Assembly: GCA_900769975.1 (NCBI GenBank)
Contig: CAAGIR010000181.1
Location: forward strand, 1-12,376
DNA length: 12,376 nucleotides
Direction of reading: 5' to 3'
Origin: Spirochaetia bacterium
Lineage (GTDB): Bacteria > Spirochaetota > Spirochaetia > Treponematales > Treponemataceae
Shown: positions 1-9,500 of the stretch, in pieces
How positions within the stretch are numbered: position 1 is the first letter of the stretch
Layout: each line of letters opens with the position of its first letter
Translations under genes and position numbers: made by a program
The notes under the pieces: model-generated
Seen by the model: only the letters and a program-made list of their open reading frames with translations
Databases searched by the model: none
What the model was told of the DNA's origin: nothing

Positions 1-24
1 AGTTTCAACTTTCGAGGATTGCAA
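1..24 (+). repeat. 24-bp direct repeat, copy 1 (at window edge)
   Basis: This stretch begins AGTTTCAACTTTCGAGG and is repeated without mismatch at 145-168, exactly 144 bp downstream. The second copy extends into a palindrome on its left side, but the window begins here, so the full left end of this copy cannot be seen. It lies in non-coding DNA upstream of the metallopeptidase gene. It is probably an intergenic repeat family member; its function is unknown. Confidence 0.85.
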
Positions 25-28
25 TTGC

Positions 29-45
29 GTTCGCGTTTTGCGAAC
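29..45. repeat. Hairpin 1 of the leader region
   Basis: GTTCGC (29-34) and GCGAAC (40-45) are perfect complements around a 5-nt GTTTT loop. It is the first of three closely spaced hairpins between the two direct-repeat copies. No T-run follows, so it is not a convincing intrinsic terminator. Confidence 0.7.
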
Positions 46-56
46 AGTCAAATAAG

Positions 57-76
57 AGAGTTTCTTTAGAAACTCT
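57..76. repeat. Hairpin 2 of the leader region
   Basis: AGAGTTTC (57-64) and GAAACTCT (69-76) form an 8-bp perfect stem with a TTTA loop. It follows hairpin 1 after 11 nt and precedes hairpin 3 by 4 nt. No T-tract follows. Confidence 0.75.
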
Positions 77-80
77 AAGA

Positions 81-115
81 TAAATCAAATGGCGCAATTT
101 CAGCCATTTGATTTA
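81..115. repeat. Hairpin 3 of the leader region, 13-bp stem
   Basis: TAAATCAAATGGC (81-93) and GCCATTTGATTTA (103-115) form a 13-bp perfect stem with a 9-nt loop. This is the strongest inverted repeat in the window. Only a short mixed A/T stretch follows (TACATTCC), so an intrinsic terminator for an upstream gene is possible but not typical. Structured 5' leader RNA or a piece of a small palindromic repeat element are alternatives. Confidence 0.8.
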
Positions 116-141
116 TACATTCCATAAAATTGCACACCGCA

Positions 142-168
142 GAAAGTTTCAACTTTCGAGGATTGCAA
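142..168 (+). repeat. 24-bp direct repeat, copy 2, with internal palindrome
   Basis: Positions 145-168 repeat positions 1-24 exactly. The left end overlaps a palindrome: GAAAGTT (142-148) and AACTTTC (151-157) separated by TC. The repeat ends 29 bp before the proposed start codon of the metallopeptidase gene. It therefore sits in that gene's leader, which argues against the upstream in-frame TTG at 108 being the true start. Confidence 0.85.
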
Positions 169-197
169 ATGTGCAGTTTAATGAAGGTGAAATTGTA

Positions 198-3100
198 ATG
201 AAGTATAAAAAAATCAGTTTTATTCTGTTTTTCTTTTTTGTGTCTTTACTCTGGGGTAAAAACAACAGTTTTAAGAATTTATACACAGTTCAGACTACGT
301 GGTTTGATATTATCTATCCAGAACAATGCATTGCAACGGCAGAAATTCTTTATCAAAATGCAGACAAAATCTACGCAGAAGTGACAGAACAGTATGGAAT
401 TCAACCTGATTTTAGAATTCCTGTTGTCATTAATCCTTCTGTAGATTCGTTTAATGCTTTTTGGACTTCTGCTCCATACAATCACATTGTCATTTATGAT
501 ACATCAGTAAGTTTAACAAGTGATCTTGCAGTTTTTTCGGAAACACTATTGCAGACTTTCAGACACGAATTAACACATGCCGTAACCTACAATATGAAAA
601 ACCCTTTTTGGAAAGTAATTACAAATATTTTTGGTGACAGCATCGTGCCTTCAAGTTTATGGATTTCACCTGGAATGGCAGAAGGTGCGACAGTTACAAG
701 TGAAAGTGCATCTGGCGAAGGCCGTCTTAATAATGAATTTGCAAAACATATAGTCAAACAGGCAAAAATAGAAAATAATTTTCCTTCCTATTATGATGTG
801 ACAGGTGCTTCGGACAAATATCCTGTGGGGTCGTATTATTATTTCAACGGAGCGTTTCACCAATGGCTTCAGGAAAAATACGGACTCCAAAAATATGCAC
901 AATTCTGGTATCGTCTTGTAAATTTAAAATCTTTGACAGTTGGAATTGCCTTTAAAAAAGTTTACGGCGTACATTTGACCACCGCTTGGGATAATTTTGT
1001 TCAGGATTATCAGGTGCCAGATATTTCCGCAAATCCGCTTGATTCTGGCGTTGTGCAGGATTTTTTTAATTTTCAAAACACATTTTTTTCTGATGTAAAC
1101 AATTCCGGCTCACATTTTGTCTCCCTCACCCGAGCCAAAAAATCGCTCGCCTGGCTAGACAGTTATGGCGGAAAAGTAAACTATCTTCCAATTCCCGAAA
1201 ATCAAACGCAAACAACCACAATGAATAAGGTTCAGACGTTGTTTTATCTGCCAGACGCCCAAAAAATTGCTTTGTCGCAGGACAACAGGTTTATGGCAGT
1301 TTCTTATTATTCAGAAAATGATGCCGCCACAAAAGCAAAAGTCAAAATTTATGATTTACAAAATAAAAGTTTTTACACAGTAAAAACAGACGGATTAAAA
1401 GACGCTGCAATTATCACAAAAAATGGGAAATATTATCTTGTATCAACAAAATTTGAATTATCAAAAAACACAATATATATAGAAGAAATTGTTATAAACG
1501 AAAAAAATAAAATTTGCGATACGCAGTTCTTTTGTCAAAAAACACTTCCATTAAATGAAAATGCGGGCAATTTTGTGCAGACAGAAGACGGAAAATTTGC
1601 GTGCCTTTATAAAAATCGCATGGATTATTCTATTGTTGTTTTTTCCATAGATAACAGTTCGCTTTCTGCAGATTATGATGAATATAAAATGCCTTTGGAA
1701 AAAATGCAGGTAAAATCTTTGTCTTATGATGATAAAAGCAATTCGTTGTATTTTAGCTGGGCTGTTCCTCAAAGTATGCCTAGACTTGGATTTTTCAACA
1801 TTTCGCACCAAACATTTGCTTTAAGCAGCCAAAAAAGCGAAATTTCGGGCGGAATTTTTGAGCCTGTTGTTTTTGGGAATGACCTTGCATTTATCGGACA
1901 GTTTTACCGTTTTTCACGAATATTAAAAATTCCCGATTTTGAAAATAACACCGCCTTTTTTGATTTTTCTTCGTACAAAACTTCATCTTATAATCCGCAT
2001 AACAAGTATAATCAGTATAACAAGGATAACGATGCTGATGACGAACTTTTTGATGAAAAAATGCTTGAAAATCAAATTGCGTCAGATAATCTGGAAAATT
2101 TTAATCCAAAAAAATACAATCCTTTGAAATATGTTTTTGGCGGACTTTTTCTTCCTTTTTCGCAATATACGACAGAATATTTTGGATATAATGCTTACGA
2201 AACAGTCTTATCTGATTATCTTTTGGGTGTAACTTTTTTAACATCTGCTCCATGGACAGGTGGCAGTGATAGTCTGTACTGTGCTACAGTTGGCTATGAT
2301 TTTCTTACAAATTCTTTTGGTGTGGAACTGAATGGTCAGAATGCAACTTTTTCTAATCTTTTTTCTATTAAATATGATGTAAAATCGGAATTTAATAATA
2401 AAGGGTGGAAAAACAGCGGAGCGTCAATCACTGCAAATTTAAATTTTGAAACAGGAAATACCAGTACAATTTCATTCGGAAACCAAATTTCTGGAAATAT
2501 CGGATATATTGATAATTTAAGTGGCTTAGGATATCATGTGCTTCCAGATTATGAAAAGAATATTCCGCCAGAAAATACCATTTATTACACATTTTCAGAT
2601 GTTTTTGGGATAACTTTTTCAAATGTTTATAAATCTGGCTACAGCCGTTATGAAAAACAGGGATTTTTTTATAATGCTTCGCTTGGTTATCGTTACGATA
2701 GTGATTTATCAGATAATCCTGTTGCTTATATAAACGCACTTCAGCTTGAACAAACGCTTAAAGTATACATTCCACGATTATTGCCGCATTATTCACACTT
2801 TGGAAAAACAACAAATTTACCGACCGTTCTGGAATTTTCAGTTTTCCCTATTATTCCTCAATATTTATCAAAAAAATCTTACAAAACGCTTGGAAAATCC
2901 TTTATCGATGCAAAATTTGAAACTGTTTTGTTTGCGTACGAAATACAAAAAGCAATTCCGGTTTTACATGCTATATTCGTAAACGATTTTTCCGTTTCTG
3001 CAGGTTACAATTTTTCGATTGCAACAGGAAACGAACTGTCTTTGTCAAATATTCAGGATTATGCAAATATAGGAAATTATACAAACAGCATAATAAAGGG

Positions 3101-3290
3101 GAATTGTGCATTTTTGGATTCAATTTTTGTAAAAGTCAATCTTTCCGTAACGCCAAATTTGGGTGGCTTTACAGGAAGTTCATTTAAATCAAACTTGTAC
3201 GTAAAATGCTATTATAATTTACGCAAAGAATATTTCATCCCCAAAGCCTTGCCTCTGTACATAGAATTAGGATTATTCGCCGCTTTGTGA
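198..3290 (+). CDS. Exported metallopeptidase-propeller-barrel protein (peptidase MA-like)
   Basis: The product is 1030 aa. I chose ATG 198 because it opens a classic signal peptide (MKYKK followed by a Phe-rich core to about residue 20) and has an AAGGTG-like ribosome site nearby. The in-frame TTG at 108 would add 30 polar residues across a DNA repeat. Residues about 30-280 look like a gluzincin of the peptidase MA type: HELTH at 123-127 gives two zinc-binding His and the catalytic Glu, and E162 in MAEGA is the likely third ligand. Next comes a beta-rich region (about 305-580) resembling TolB/WD40 propeller blades, then an Asn/Asp-rich linker (about 590-645). Residues about 640-1030 are alternating aromatic and polar beta strands, probably an outer-membrane barrel. 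The likely role is an outer-membrane-anchored protease. The substrate is unknown, and its side of the membrane cannot be told. The peptidase call is firm; the propeller and barrel are inferred from sequence texture. Confidence 0.85.
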   Translation: MKYKKISFILFFFFVSLLWGKNNSFKNLYTVQTTWFDIIYPEQCIATAEILYQNADKIYAEVTEQYGIQPDFRIPVVINPSVDSFNAFWTSAPYNHIVIYDTSVSLTSDLAVFSETLLQTFRHELTHAVTYNMKNPFWKVITNIFGDSIVPSSLWISPGMAEGATVTSESASGEGRLNNEFAKHIVKQAKIENNFPSYYDVTGASDKYPVGSYYYFNGAFHQWLQEKYGLQKYAQFWYRLVNLKSLTVGIAFKKVYGVHLTTAWDNFVQDYQVPDISANPLDSGVVQDFFNFQNTFFSDVNNSGSHFVSLTRAKKSLAWLDSYGGKVNYLPIPENQTQTTTMNKVQTLFYLPDAQKIALSQDNRFMAVSYYSENDAATKAKVKIYDLQNKSFYTVKTDGLKDAAIITKNGKYYLVSTKFELSKNTIYIEEIVINEKNKICDTQFFCQKTLPLNENAGNFVQTEDGKFACLYKNRMDYSIVVFSIDNSSLSADYDEYKMPLEKMQVKSLSYDDKSNSLYFSWAVPQSMPRLGFFNISHQTFALSSQKSEISGGIFEPVVFGNDLAFIGQFYRFSRILKIPDFENNTAFFDFSSYKTSSYNPHNKYNQYNKDNDADDELFDEKMLENQIASDNLENFNPKKYNPLKYVFGGLFLPFSQYTTEYFGYNAYETVLSDYLLGVTFLTSAPWTGGSDSLYCATVGYDFLTNSFGVELNGQNATFSNLFSIKYDVKSEFNNKGWKNSGASITANLNFETGNTSTISFGNQISGNIGYIDNLSGLGYHVLPDYEKNIPPENTIYYTFSDVFGITFSNVYKSGYSRYEKQGFFYNASLGYRYDSDLSDNPVAYINALQLEQTLKVYIPRLLPHYSHFGKTTNLPTVLEFSVFPIIPQYLSKKSYKTLGKSFIDAKFETVLFAYEIQKAIPVLHAIFVNDFSVSAGYNFSIATGNELSLSNIQDYANIGNYTNSIIKGNCAFLDSIFVKVNLSVTPNLGGFTGSSFKSNLYVKCYYNLRKEYFIPKALPLYIELGLFAAL
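1992..2027 (+). repeat. 9-bp imperfect tandem repeat coding for Asn-x-x triplets
   Basis: Four 9-bp units (AATCCGCAT, AACAAGTAT, AATCAGTAT, AACAAGGAT) lie in frame inside the metallopeptidase gene and encode NPH, NKY, NQY and NKD at residues 599-610. They make a polar flexible linker between the propeller and barrel regions. A change in copy number would keep the frame and alter only linker length. Confidence 0.7.
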
Positions 3291-3341
3291 TTTGTGTTGT
3301 TATATATAAAAATTCGCAAAGCGGGGCAATAAATTCGCAAA
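3280..3341. repeat. Short inverted and direct repeats after the metallopeptidase gene
   Basis: CCGCTTTG (3280-3287, overlapping the stop codon region) pairs with CAAAGCGG (3317-3324) across 29 nt. AATTCGCAAA occurs twice (3311-3320 and 3332-3341). With its long loop and no T-run directly after it, the inverted repeat is a weak terminator candidate at best. Confidence 0.4.
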
Positions 3342-3427
3342 ACAGGCAAATAACATTTTGATTTATTGAAGTATTTGATGTAAAATTATTGTGTATCTTT
3401 AAAATTTGTGGCAGCAGTGTTTCTTCA

Positions 3428-3476
3428 TTTTTTTTGTATTTGTTCAGATAGTTTTTTTTAAAGATTTAGATATAAC
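3428..3476 (+). promoter_or_regulatory. Possible promoter region with two T8 tracts
   Basis: Two runs of exactly eight T (3428-3435 and 3452-3459) lie upstream of a -10-like TATAAC (3471-3476), which is 44 bp before the start codon of the Ig-repeat gene. No good -35 box is seen at normal spacing, since the sequence 17-18 bp upstream is ATAGTT. The T-tracts could bend DNA or act as UP-like elements. The promoter assignment is weak and rests on position and base composition. Confidence 0.35.
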
Positions 3477-3510
3477 ATACCGATAAATAAAAGGTATTTC
3501 TGTAAAATTT

Positions 3511-3514
3511 GGAG
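3511..3514 (+). promoter_or_regulatory. Ribosome binding site that fixes the start of the Ig-repeat gene
   Basis: GGAG ends 6 nt before ATG 3521. It would overlap an alternative in-frame TTG start at 3509, so that TTG cannot use it. The ATG is therefore the better start and also begins the signal peptide cleanly. Confidence 0.8.
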
Positions 3515-3520
3515 AAGAAA

Positions 3521-6500
3521 ATGACAAGAATTCAAAAAAGTATCGTTATGATTGTTGGCCTTTTGTTAATGGCAATTCCTGTTTTTTCACATGGTAAAGG
3601 CGATATCGAAGACATTGCAGTAAATAATTTGAACAGCTGGCAAGAACAGATTGATCTTGAATCAAAAAAAGCCGGCAAATATAACATTATGATTACGGCA
3701 ACAGATTTGGGGGGTAATGTTTTTGTTGAAGGTCCTTACAATATATATGTTGATCCAAATTCAGATTTACCGATTTGCGGCATTACAAATCCTTATCCTG
3801 GAATGCGTGTTGCAGGAAACTTAAATATTGTAGGTACTTGTGTTGATGATGACGGCGTTTCAAAAGTTGAACTCATTTTAGACGAAGGAACAGAAATAGA
3901 AAAACGTGTAACAGCAGAAGGAACGGAATTCTGGTCATATTATCTTGATACAAACGATTTGGAAGAAGGACCGCACACAATAAAAGTTATTGGTTACGAT
4001 ATTAATACTGAACCTGTAGAAAGTAAGCCTGTAGTCCTTACATGGCAGCTTGACAGAAAACAGCCTGTCACAGAAATACAAGATAAAAGCATGGGTGTGT
4101 TAGTATCGGGCAATGTAAAATTTGACGGTATTGTATCGGACGGAAACGGAATTAAAGAACTGTTTTATTCAACAGATAACGGTGAAACTTTCGTTCCTGT
4201 AAAAATTTCTCCAAATAAAACAAAAGATATATGTTCATTTTCAATTAATTTAGATACTAAAAAGTTTGCAGACGGACCTGCGGTTTTGTGGTTTAAGGCA
4301 ATCGACCTTGCAACTTCTGTAGGTTATTATTCTTTCTTATACTTTATAGATAATACTAAACCAGATGTACAGATTATTTCTCCAACAGCCGACCAGACTA
4401 TGAACGGCAAATTTACAGTTGCTGGTTTCGCAAAAGATAAAATTGGTGTAACGGAACTTTCCTGGACATTTGGAACAGAATCGGGTTCTTTTGAGCTCAT
4501 TCCAGGAAATCCTTACTGGGCAGTAACACTTGATACTCGTGGAGTAAAAGAAAAATCTCAAAAATTTACGATACATGCAAAGGACAGGGCAAATAACATT
4601 GTCGATGTCACAAGAAACATTCTTCTTAATCAGGAAGATGATAAACCTGTCATAACCATAACAGAACCGACAGAAGGTCAGATTTTTACAGAAAAAGGAA
4701 GGCTTTTTGTACGTGGTATAGCTCATGATGATGACGGAATGCAATCTGTAAAAATCCAGCTTGATGATAATGAACCAGTTATTCAGGAAACAAAAGGAAC
4801 TTTCTATTTAGATTTAGGGGCAGCTTCAGATTTAAGTGTAGGAAATCATAAAGTTACGATAACTGGAACAGACATTTATGAAATTGAAGGCAATCCTTTT
4901 ATCATTAATTTTTCTTCAAAAGGAATTGCACCAGTTTTTGAAACGCCAAAATTGACAGTAGGAAAGGATGTTGTTGATTTTGTAAATGGAATGGAAATTC
5001 ACCCTGAAAGCGACTCCGTTGTATCTGTAAACATCGGTTCGGGAATAGGATTAACAAATGTTTTGTCGCAGGTATTTTTAAATGATGAATGTGTTGCAGA
5101 AAATCAGGTTGAACTTAAAAATCTTACTTCGTACACAGCATCTTTGCCTGTTTCTTATGACTGTCCAAAAGGTGTTTTAAATTATGTTATAAGTGCTACA
5201 GATTCAATTGGTCGTGAAAGCAAGTACAATTGCGTTATATATGTAACAAATACTTCTGTTGTAAAAAATGAAGACCCTGTTATCGTTTTTGAAGACAGCA
5301 CAATTCAAGAAGACGGTACAATTATCCCAGATTTTGAATATATGCCGTCGGGATATCTGCTTGGAGCCGATGCAGAAAGTGTTGAAATTGTTCCATATTC
5401 TTCTTTTGTAAAGGCAAAATTAAACGGAAACCAAATCCAACTTATGATAGAAAGAAGCGAAATTGGTACTTCCAACGATTTTATTGTCCGTGTAAAAACA
5501 ACAAAAAACAAAATTGCAGAATCTAAGCCGATGAGGATTGTAAACGACACAGTTTTACCAGAACTTTCTATAGATGACTATTCAGAAGATTTTGCTTTAG
5601 ACGGCTCAACAGGATTGGTAGAAATAAAAGGACGTGCAGCCTGCCAAACAACACTTGCTTCTGTAAAATACAGAGTAATTCCAGTTCAGATTGCAATAGA
5701 TAAAGGCGTAATCGCAAAAGTTAATCCTCCTCAAATGAACGAAGATTATACCGAAGTTTTTGTACGCCCGAACGGCAGTTTTGACATTGAACTTGATACA
5801 TCATATTACGAAAACGGAATGTACCTTGTTGAAATAATTGCAGAAAGTGGTGCTGGCAATAAAAAGGCAAAGGCAGTTGCTGTCAGAATAATTCCAGAAA
5901 TTGAAGAACAAAATGGAAAAATGCCTGTCGCAAAACCTCCTGTAATCACCTGGATAGACGGATTTGATGTTTATGCCCTCGCTGTATATCAGGGTGAATT
6001 AGACACTGACTTTAAAACTTTTGAACGTGAACAAATGAACGAAGGAAAAAATGACTGTTCAATGGAAGTTGTAGTTTCAGAAACACAAAAATTGTTCTCT
6101 GGAAAATATTCAGCACAAAAAGAACCTTCATTAAAAGTTGCAGTTGACAGTGTAAATGATGAACGATATTTAAGCGGAATGCCAGTAGAATTGGAATACC
6201 TGGCAAAAACTGGCTCTACAATAAAAATTGCCATAGATTCAAGTGTTCCAGTTTCTTCTGTTAATTATGAATTTAGCGGTGCAGATGTTCCTGGCGGAAA
6301 CGTTACTCAAAAAGGTGCTGGAAAAATCATAAAACCAGATGCAGAAAATCCTTTGCGATGGATTGCAGAAATTCCAGTTATAAACCTGCCTTCTCGTATC
6401 AATGATTTTACAGTTACTGTAAAGGCTGGAAGTCTGGAAAAACAGGTAAAAGGTGCAATTACAATTGTCAGATATAACGATTCTTCTTTAATTAATGATG

Positions 6501-9500
6501 AAGAAAAGATTTATTCAATACCACAGCAAAATCTTGTTTTCGATGAACTTCAAAACAGTTATGTAATGGATTCCAATTCTGAATATTATTATTTTGCAAA
6601 CGTAAAAGAACCTGTTTCTGCTTCAATTACAGGAAATATTGCAAATAATTTTATTCTTCAGACAAACGGAAAATTAATTACCTTAAAAGCAGTAAAAGAC
6701 GGTATTTATAAAGATGTTACAGTAAAAATCGTTGATAGATTTGGCGACACATTTACATCAAAACCTGTCAATATAATTGAAAATAATACGCAGGCCGATG
6801 TAATGCTTGTAAGTCCGACATTAAACGAATGGACAGGCAATTCTCTGACACTTTCTGGAACAGCGGCACATACACTTGGAATTCGCAGCGTAGAATATTC
6901 TTATGATCATGGCGAAACATGGGAAAATTTTGCACTTCCTTCTGGAAAAGCAGGAAATCTGGGCGTAACTTATAAAGCGACAGTCGATATTTCTGCAATT
7001 GAAGAAGGATTAATTCCTATTGATATTCGTGCAACCGATATTTCTGGAAAAGAATCATATTATAGAACAGCCTTTTATAAAGATGTAACGCCACCAGAAG
7101 TAAAAGTTGTACTTCCTCAGAATATTGATGTTGTAAACGGTGAAAATCTCATCGTATTTGATGTAAAAGATAATGCTTTCTTTGCATCAGCACAATATGT
7201 ATCGCCTTTGGTTAATGGAAAATCTCAAAAAAATGATATTGCAATTGAACCTTTAATTTCTATGTATATAGGAACGAAAGACTCTCCAATTGACGATGCA
7301 ATGTCATTTATATTTAAAGATGATGCCGGCAATCAGACAACAATCGAATCGTGGGAATTCAGCATTGATAATGAATCAGACTTACCACGAGCCGAAATCC
7401 ACGTACCAGAAGAAATGCAGGTTATTACACGTGACTTTACAATTTCTGGTGTAGTTTATGATGATGACGGTGAATCATCTATCTTCTATAAAATAGACAA
7501 TGAACCATACAAACAGGTTTCTACAAAAGAAGTTTACAAAGCAAATAATCCTTTTGAAGAATTTGCCCTGAACACAAGTTTTTCAATTGATGTTCCATTA
7601 GAAACAATGACAGACAATGAACATACAGTTACTATTTATGCAGTTGATATTAATGGTGTAAAAGGACTTGAAGTTTCAAAAACATTCAGAATTTCTTTGG
7701 AAGAACCAAAAGGTGCTGTAGAATTGCCTACAATCGACACTTCTGTCAGGGAAGTAGTAACAATTTCTGGTTGGGCAAGCGACAAAAACGGCATTAAAAA
7801 TGTTCAGGTTTCTTTGGATAACGGTATAACTTATAATGATGCAGAAGGCACCACAAATTGGAAATACGTAGTAGATTCTCGTGCAATTCCAGGTGGAACA
7901 CAAGTTGTCTTCTTAAAAGTTACAGATAATTACGGTATTCAGGGCTTGTATTCAAGTTTGATTAATATCGATAATAATGCACCAGAAATCAAACTGGAAC
8001 TTCCATTGGATGATTCAATTACTTCGGGCGAATTATTCTTCTCTGGTTATACTTATGATAACGTAGAAGTTACAGATTTGTATGTTACAATCAGAAATCT
8101 TGGAAAAACTGGCAGCGATATTGTAAGAAAAATCAAGATTGACAGAATTATTGGTGAATATATGAATATCAGCGATTTGCCAGATGGATTTTACAATGTT
8201 GAACTTACAGGAAAAGATAAAGCAGGTAATGTAACAAACGTAAGCCGCAATATCCATCTTGAAAAAAATCGGGCACCAGCAACTGTTGACATTTTATATC
8301 CGTTAAATGGTGAACATAAAAACGGCCGCTTTACAATTTACGGTCAGGCTTCTGCAGAATATGACATTGATTCTTTGAAACTTTATGTTGACGGCAAATT
8401 TGTAGAAGCAACAGAACTTACAGATTGCGGATTCTTTAAGTTTGATATGGGACCAGAAAATATGGAAGAAGGAACTCATACTTATCGTGTTGATACTCGC
8501 CTTTCAAATGGAAAAGAAATTCCTTCAAGAGAACAGACCATAACTTATTCTTCTATAGGACCATGGATTGTTATAGATAACTTTACTTATGGTGATTTTG
8601 CAACAAACCGTCCGTACATTCGAGGTCAGGCAGGATATTCAATCAGCGAAGATGAACTTTTGCTTTCAAAAACAAAAGAAGCCACACCAGAAATGAAAGC
8701 TGCTGTTGCAAACAAAAAAGTAGCAAAAATTGAATTGAGTTTTGATAACGGTAAATCATTTATTACGCTTTCTGAAAACGAAAAATGGATGTACCGCATA
8801 GAAAACCAGGATTTGCCAGAAGGATATCATTTCTTCCTCGTAAAAGCCACAATGAAAAATGGCGAAACGGCAATTACAAGAACAATTATTCAGATTGATA
8901 ATACAAATCCGACTGTAAAACTCATTTCTCCAGCAATTGGTGGAAGATATAATCAGTCGTTAAATGTTTCTGGTTTGTCAAATGACGATGTACAGCTTGA
9001 AGATGTTGTGATAACTTTACGAAAAGGTGATAAATCTTCTTATGAAGTTCCTTCGTTCATTCAGGGATTGTATTTCGACTTTAAACTCTGGGGTGCATCA
9101 CTTTATTCTGTGGGTGCAGGACTTACATTCTTTGATGATGTAGTAAAAGTTCAGTTCTCTTACGGCCAATTTACACAGGCTCAGCGTGATTCAGTTTCAA
9201 ATCTTCTGGGTGTAAATCTGTCAAAAATGCGTTATGGTGGTGACATTTTAAGCTTGAAGATTCTTGCAAACATTGCAGAAATACCGTTCAGTTACTTCTT
9301 TGGTCATGATTTAGACTGGCTTTATGCAGATATTTCTGTAGGTTGTGATTTCTCACGATTTACAGAAACGAACAGTGGAAAACCTCAGATTTTATCATCT
9401 TTGATAGCTCAACTGGAATTCCCTAAAATTAAATTGCAGAATGTAAAGGCATTCAGTTCTTTTGCACTTTATGTTGAAGGTTCATTGTGGTTTATTCCAA

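Noticed and set aside
1..168. Possible CRISPR array
   Set aside because: There are only two copies, 144 bp apart, with three hairpins between them. No regular 30-40 bp spacers and no cas genes are present.
108..197. TTG start giving a 30-residue N-terminal extension of the metallopeptidase
   Set aside because: The extension is polar, crosses the DNA repeat and would bury the signal peptide. ATG 198 opens the signal peptide directly.
3509..3520. TTG start adding four residues to the Ig-repeat protein
   Set aside because: It overlaps the GGAG ribosome site used by ATG 3521.
4337..4744. 135-codon reading frame on the minus strand
   Set aside because: It is antisense to a strong Ig-coding region, its Cys- and aromatic-rich product resembles no protein, and it has no ribosome site of note.
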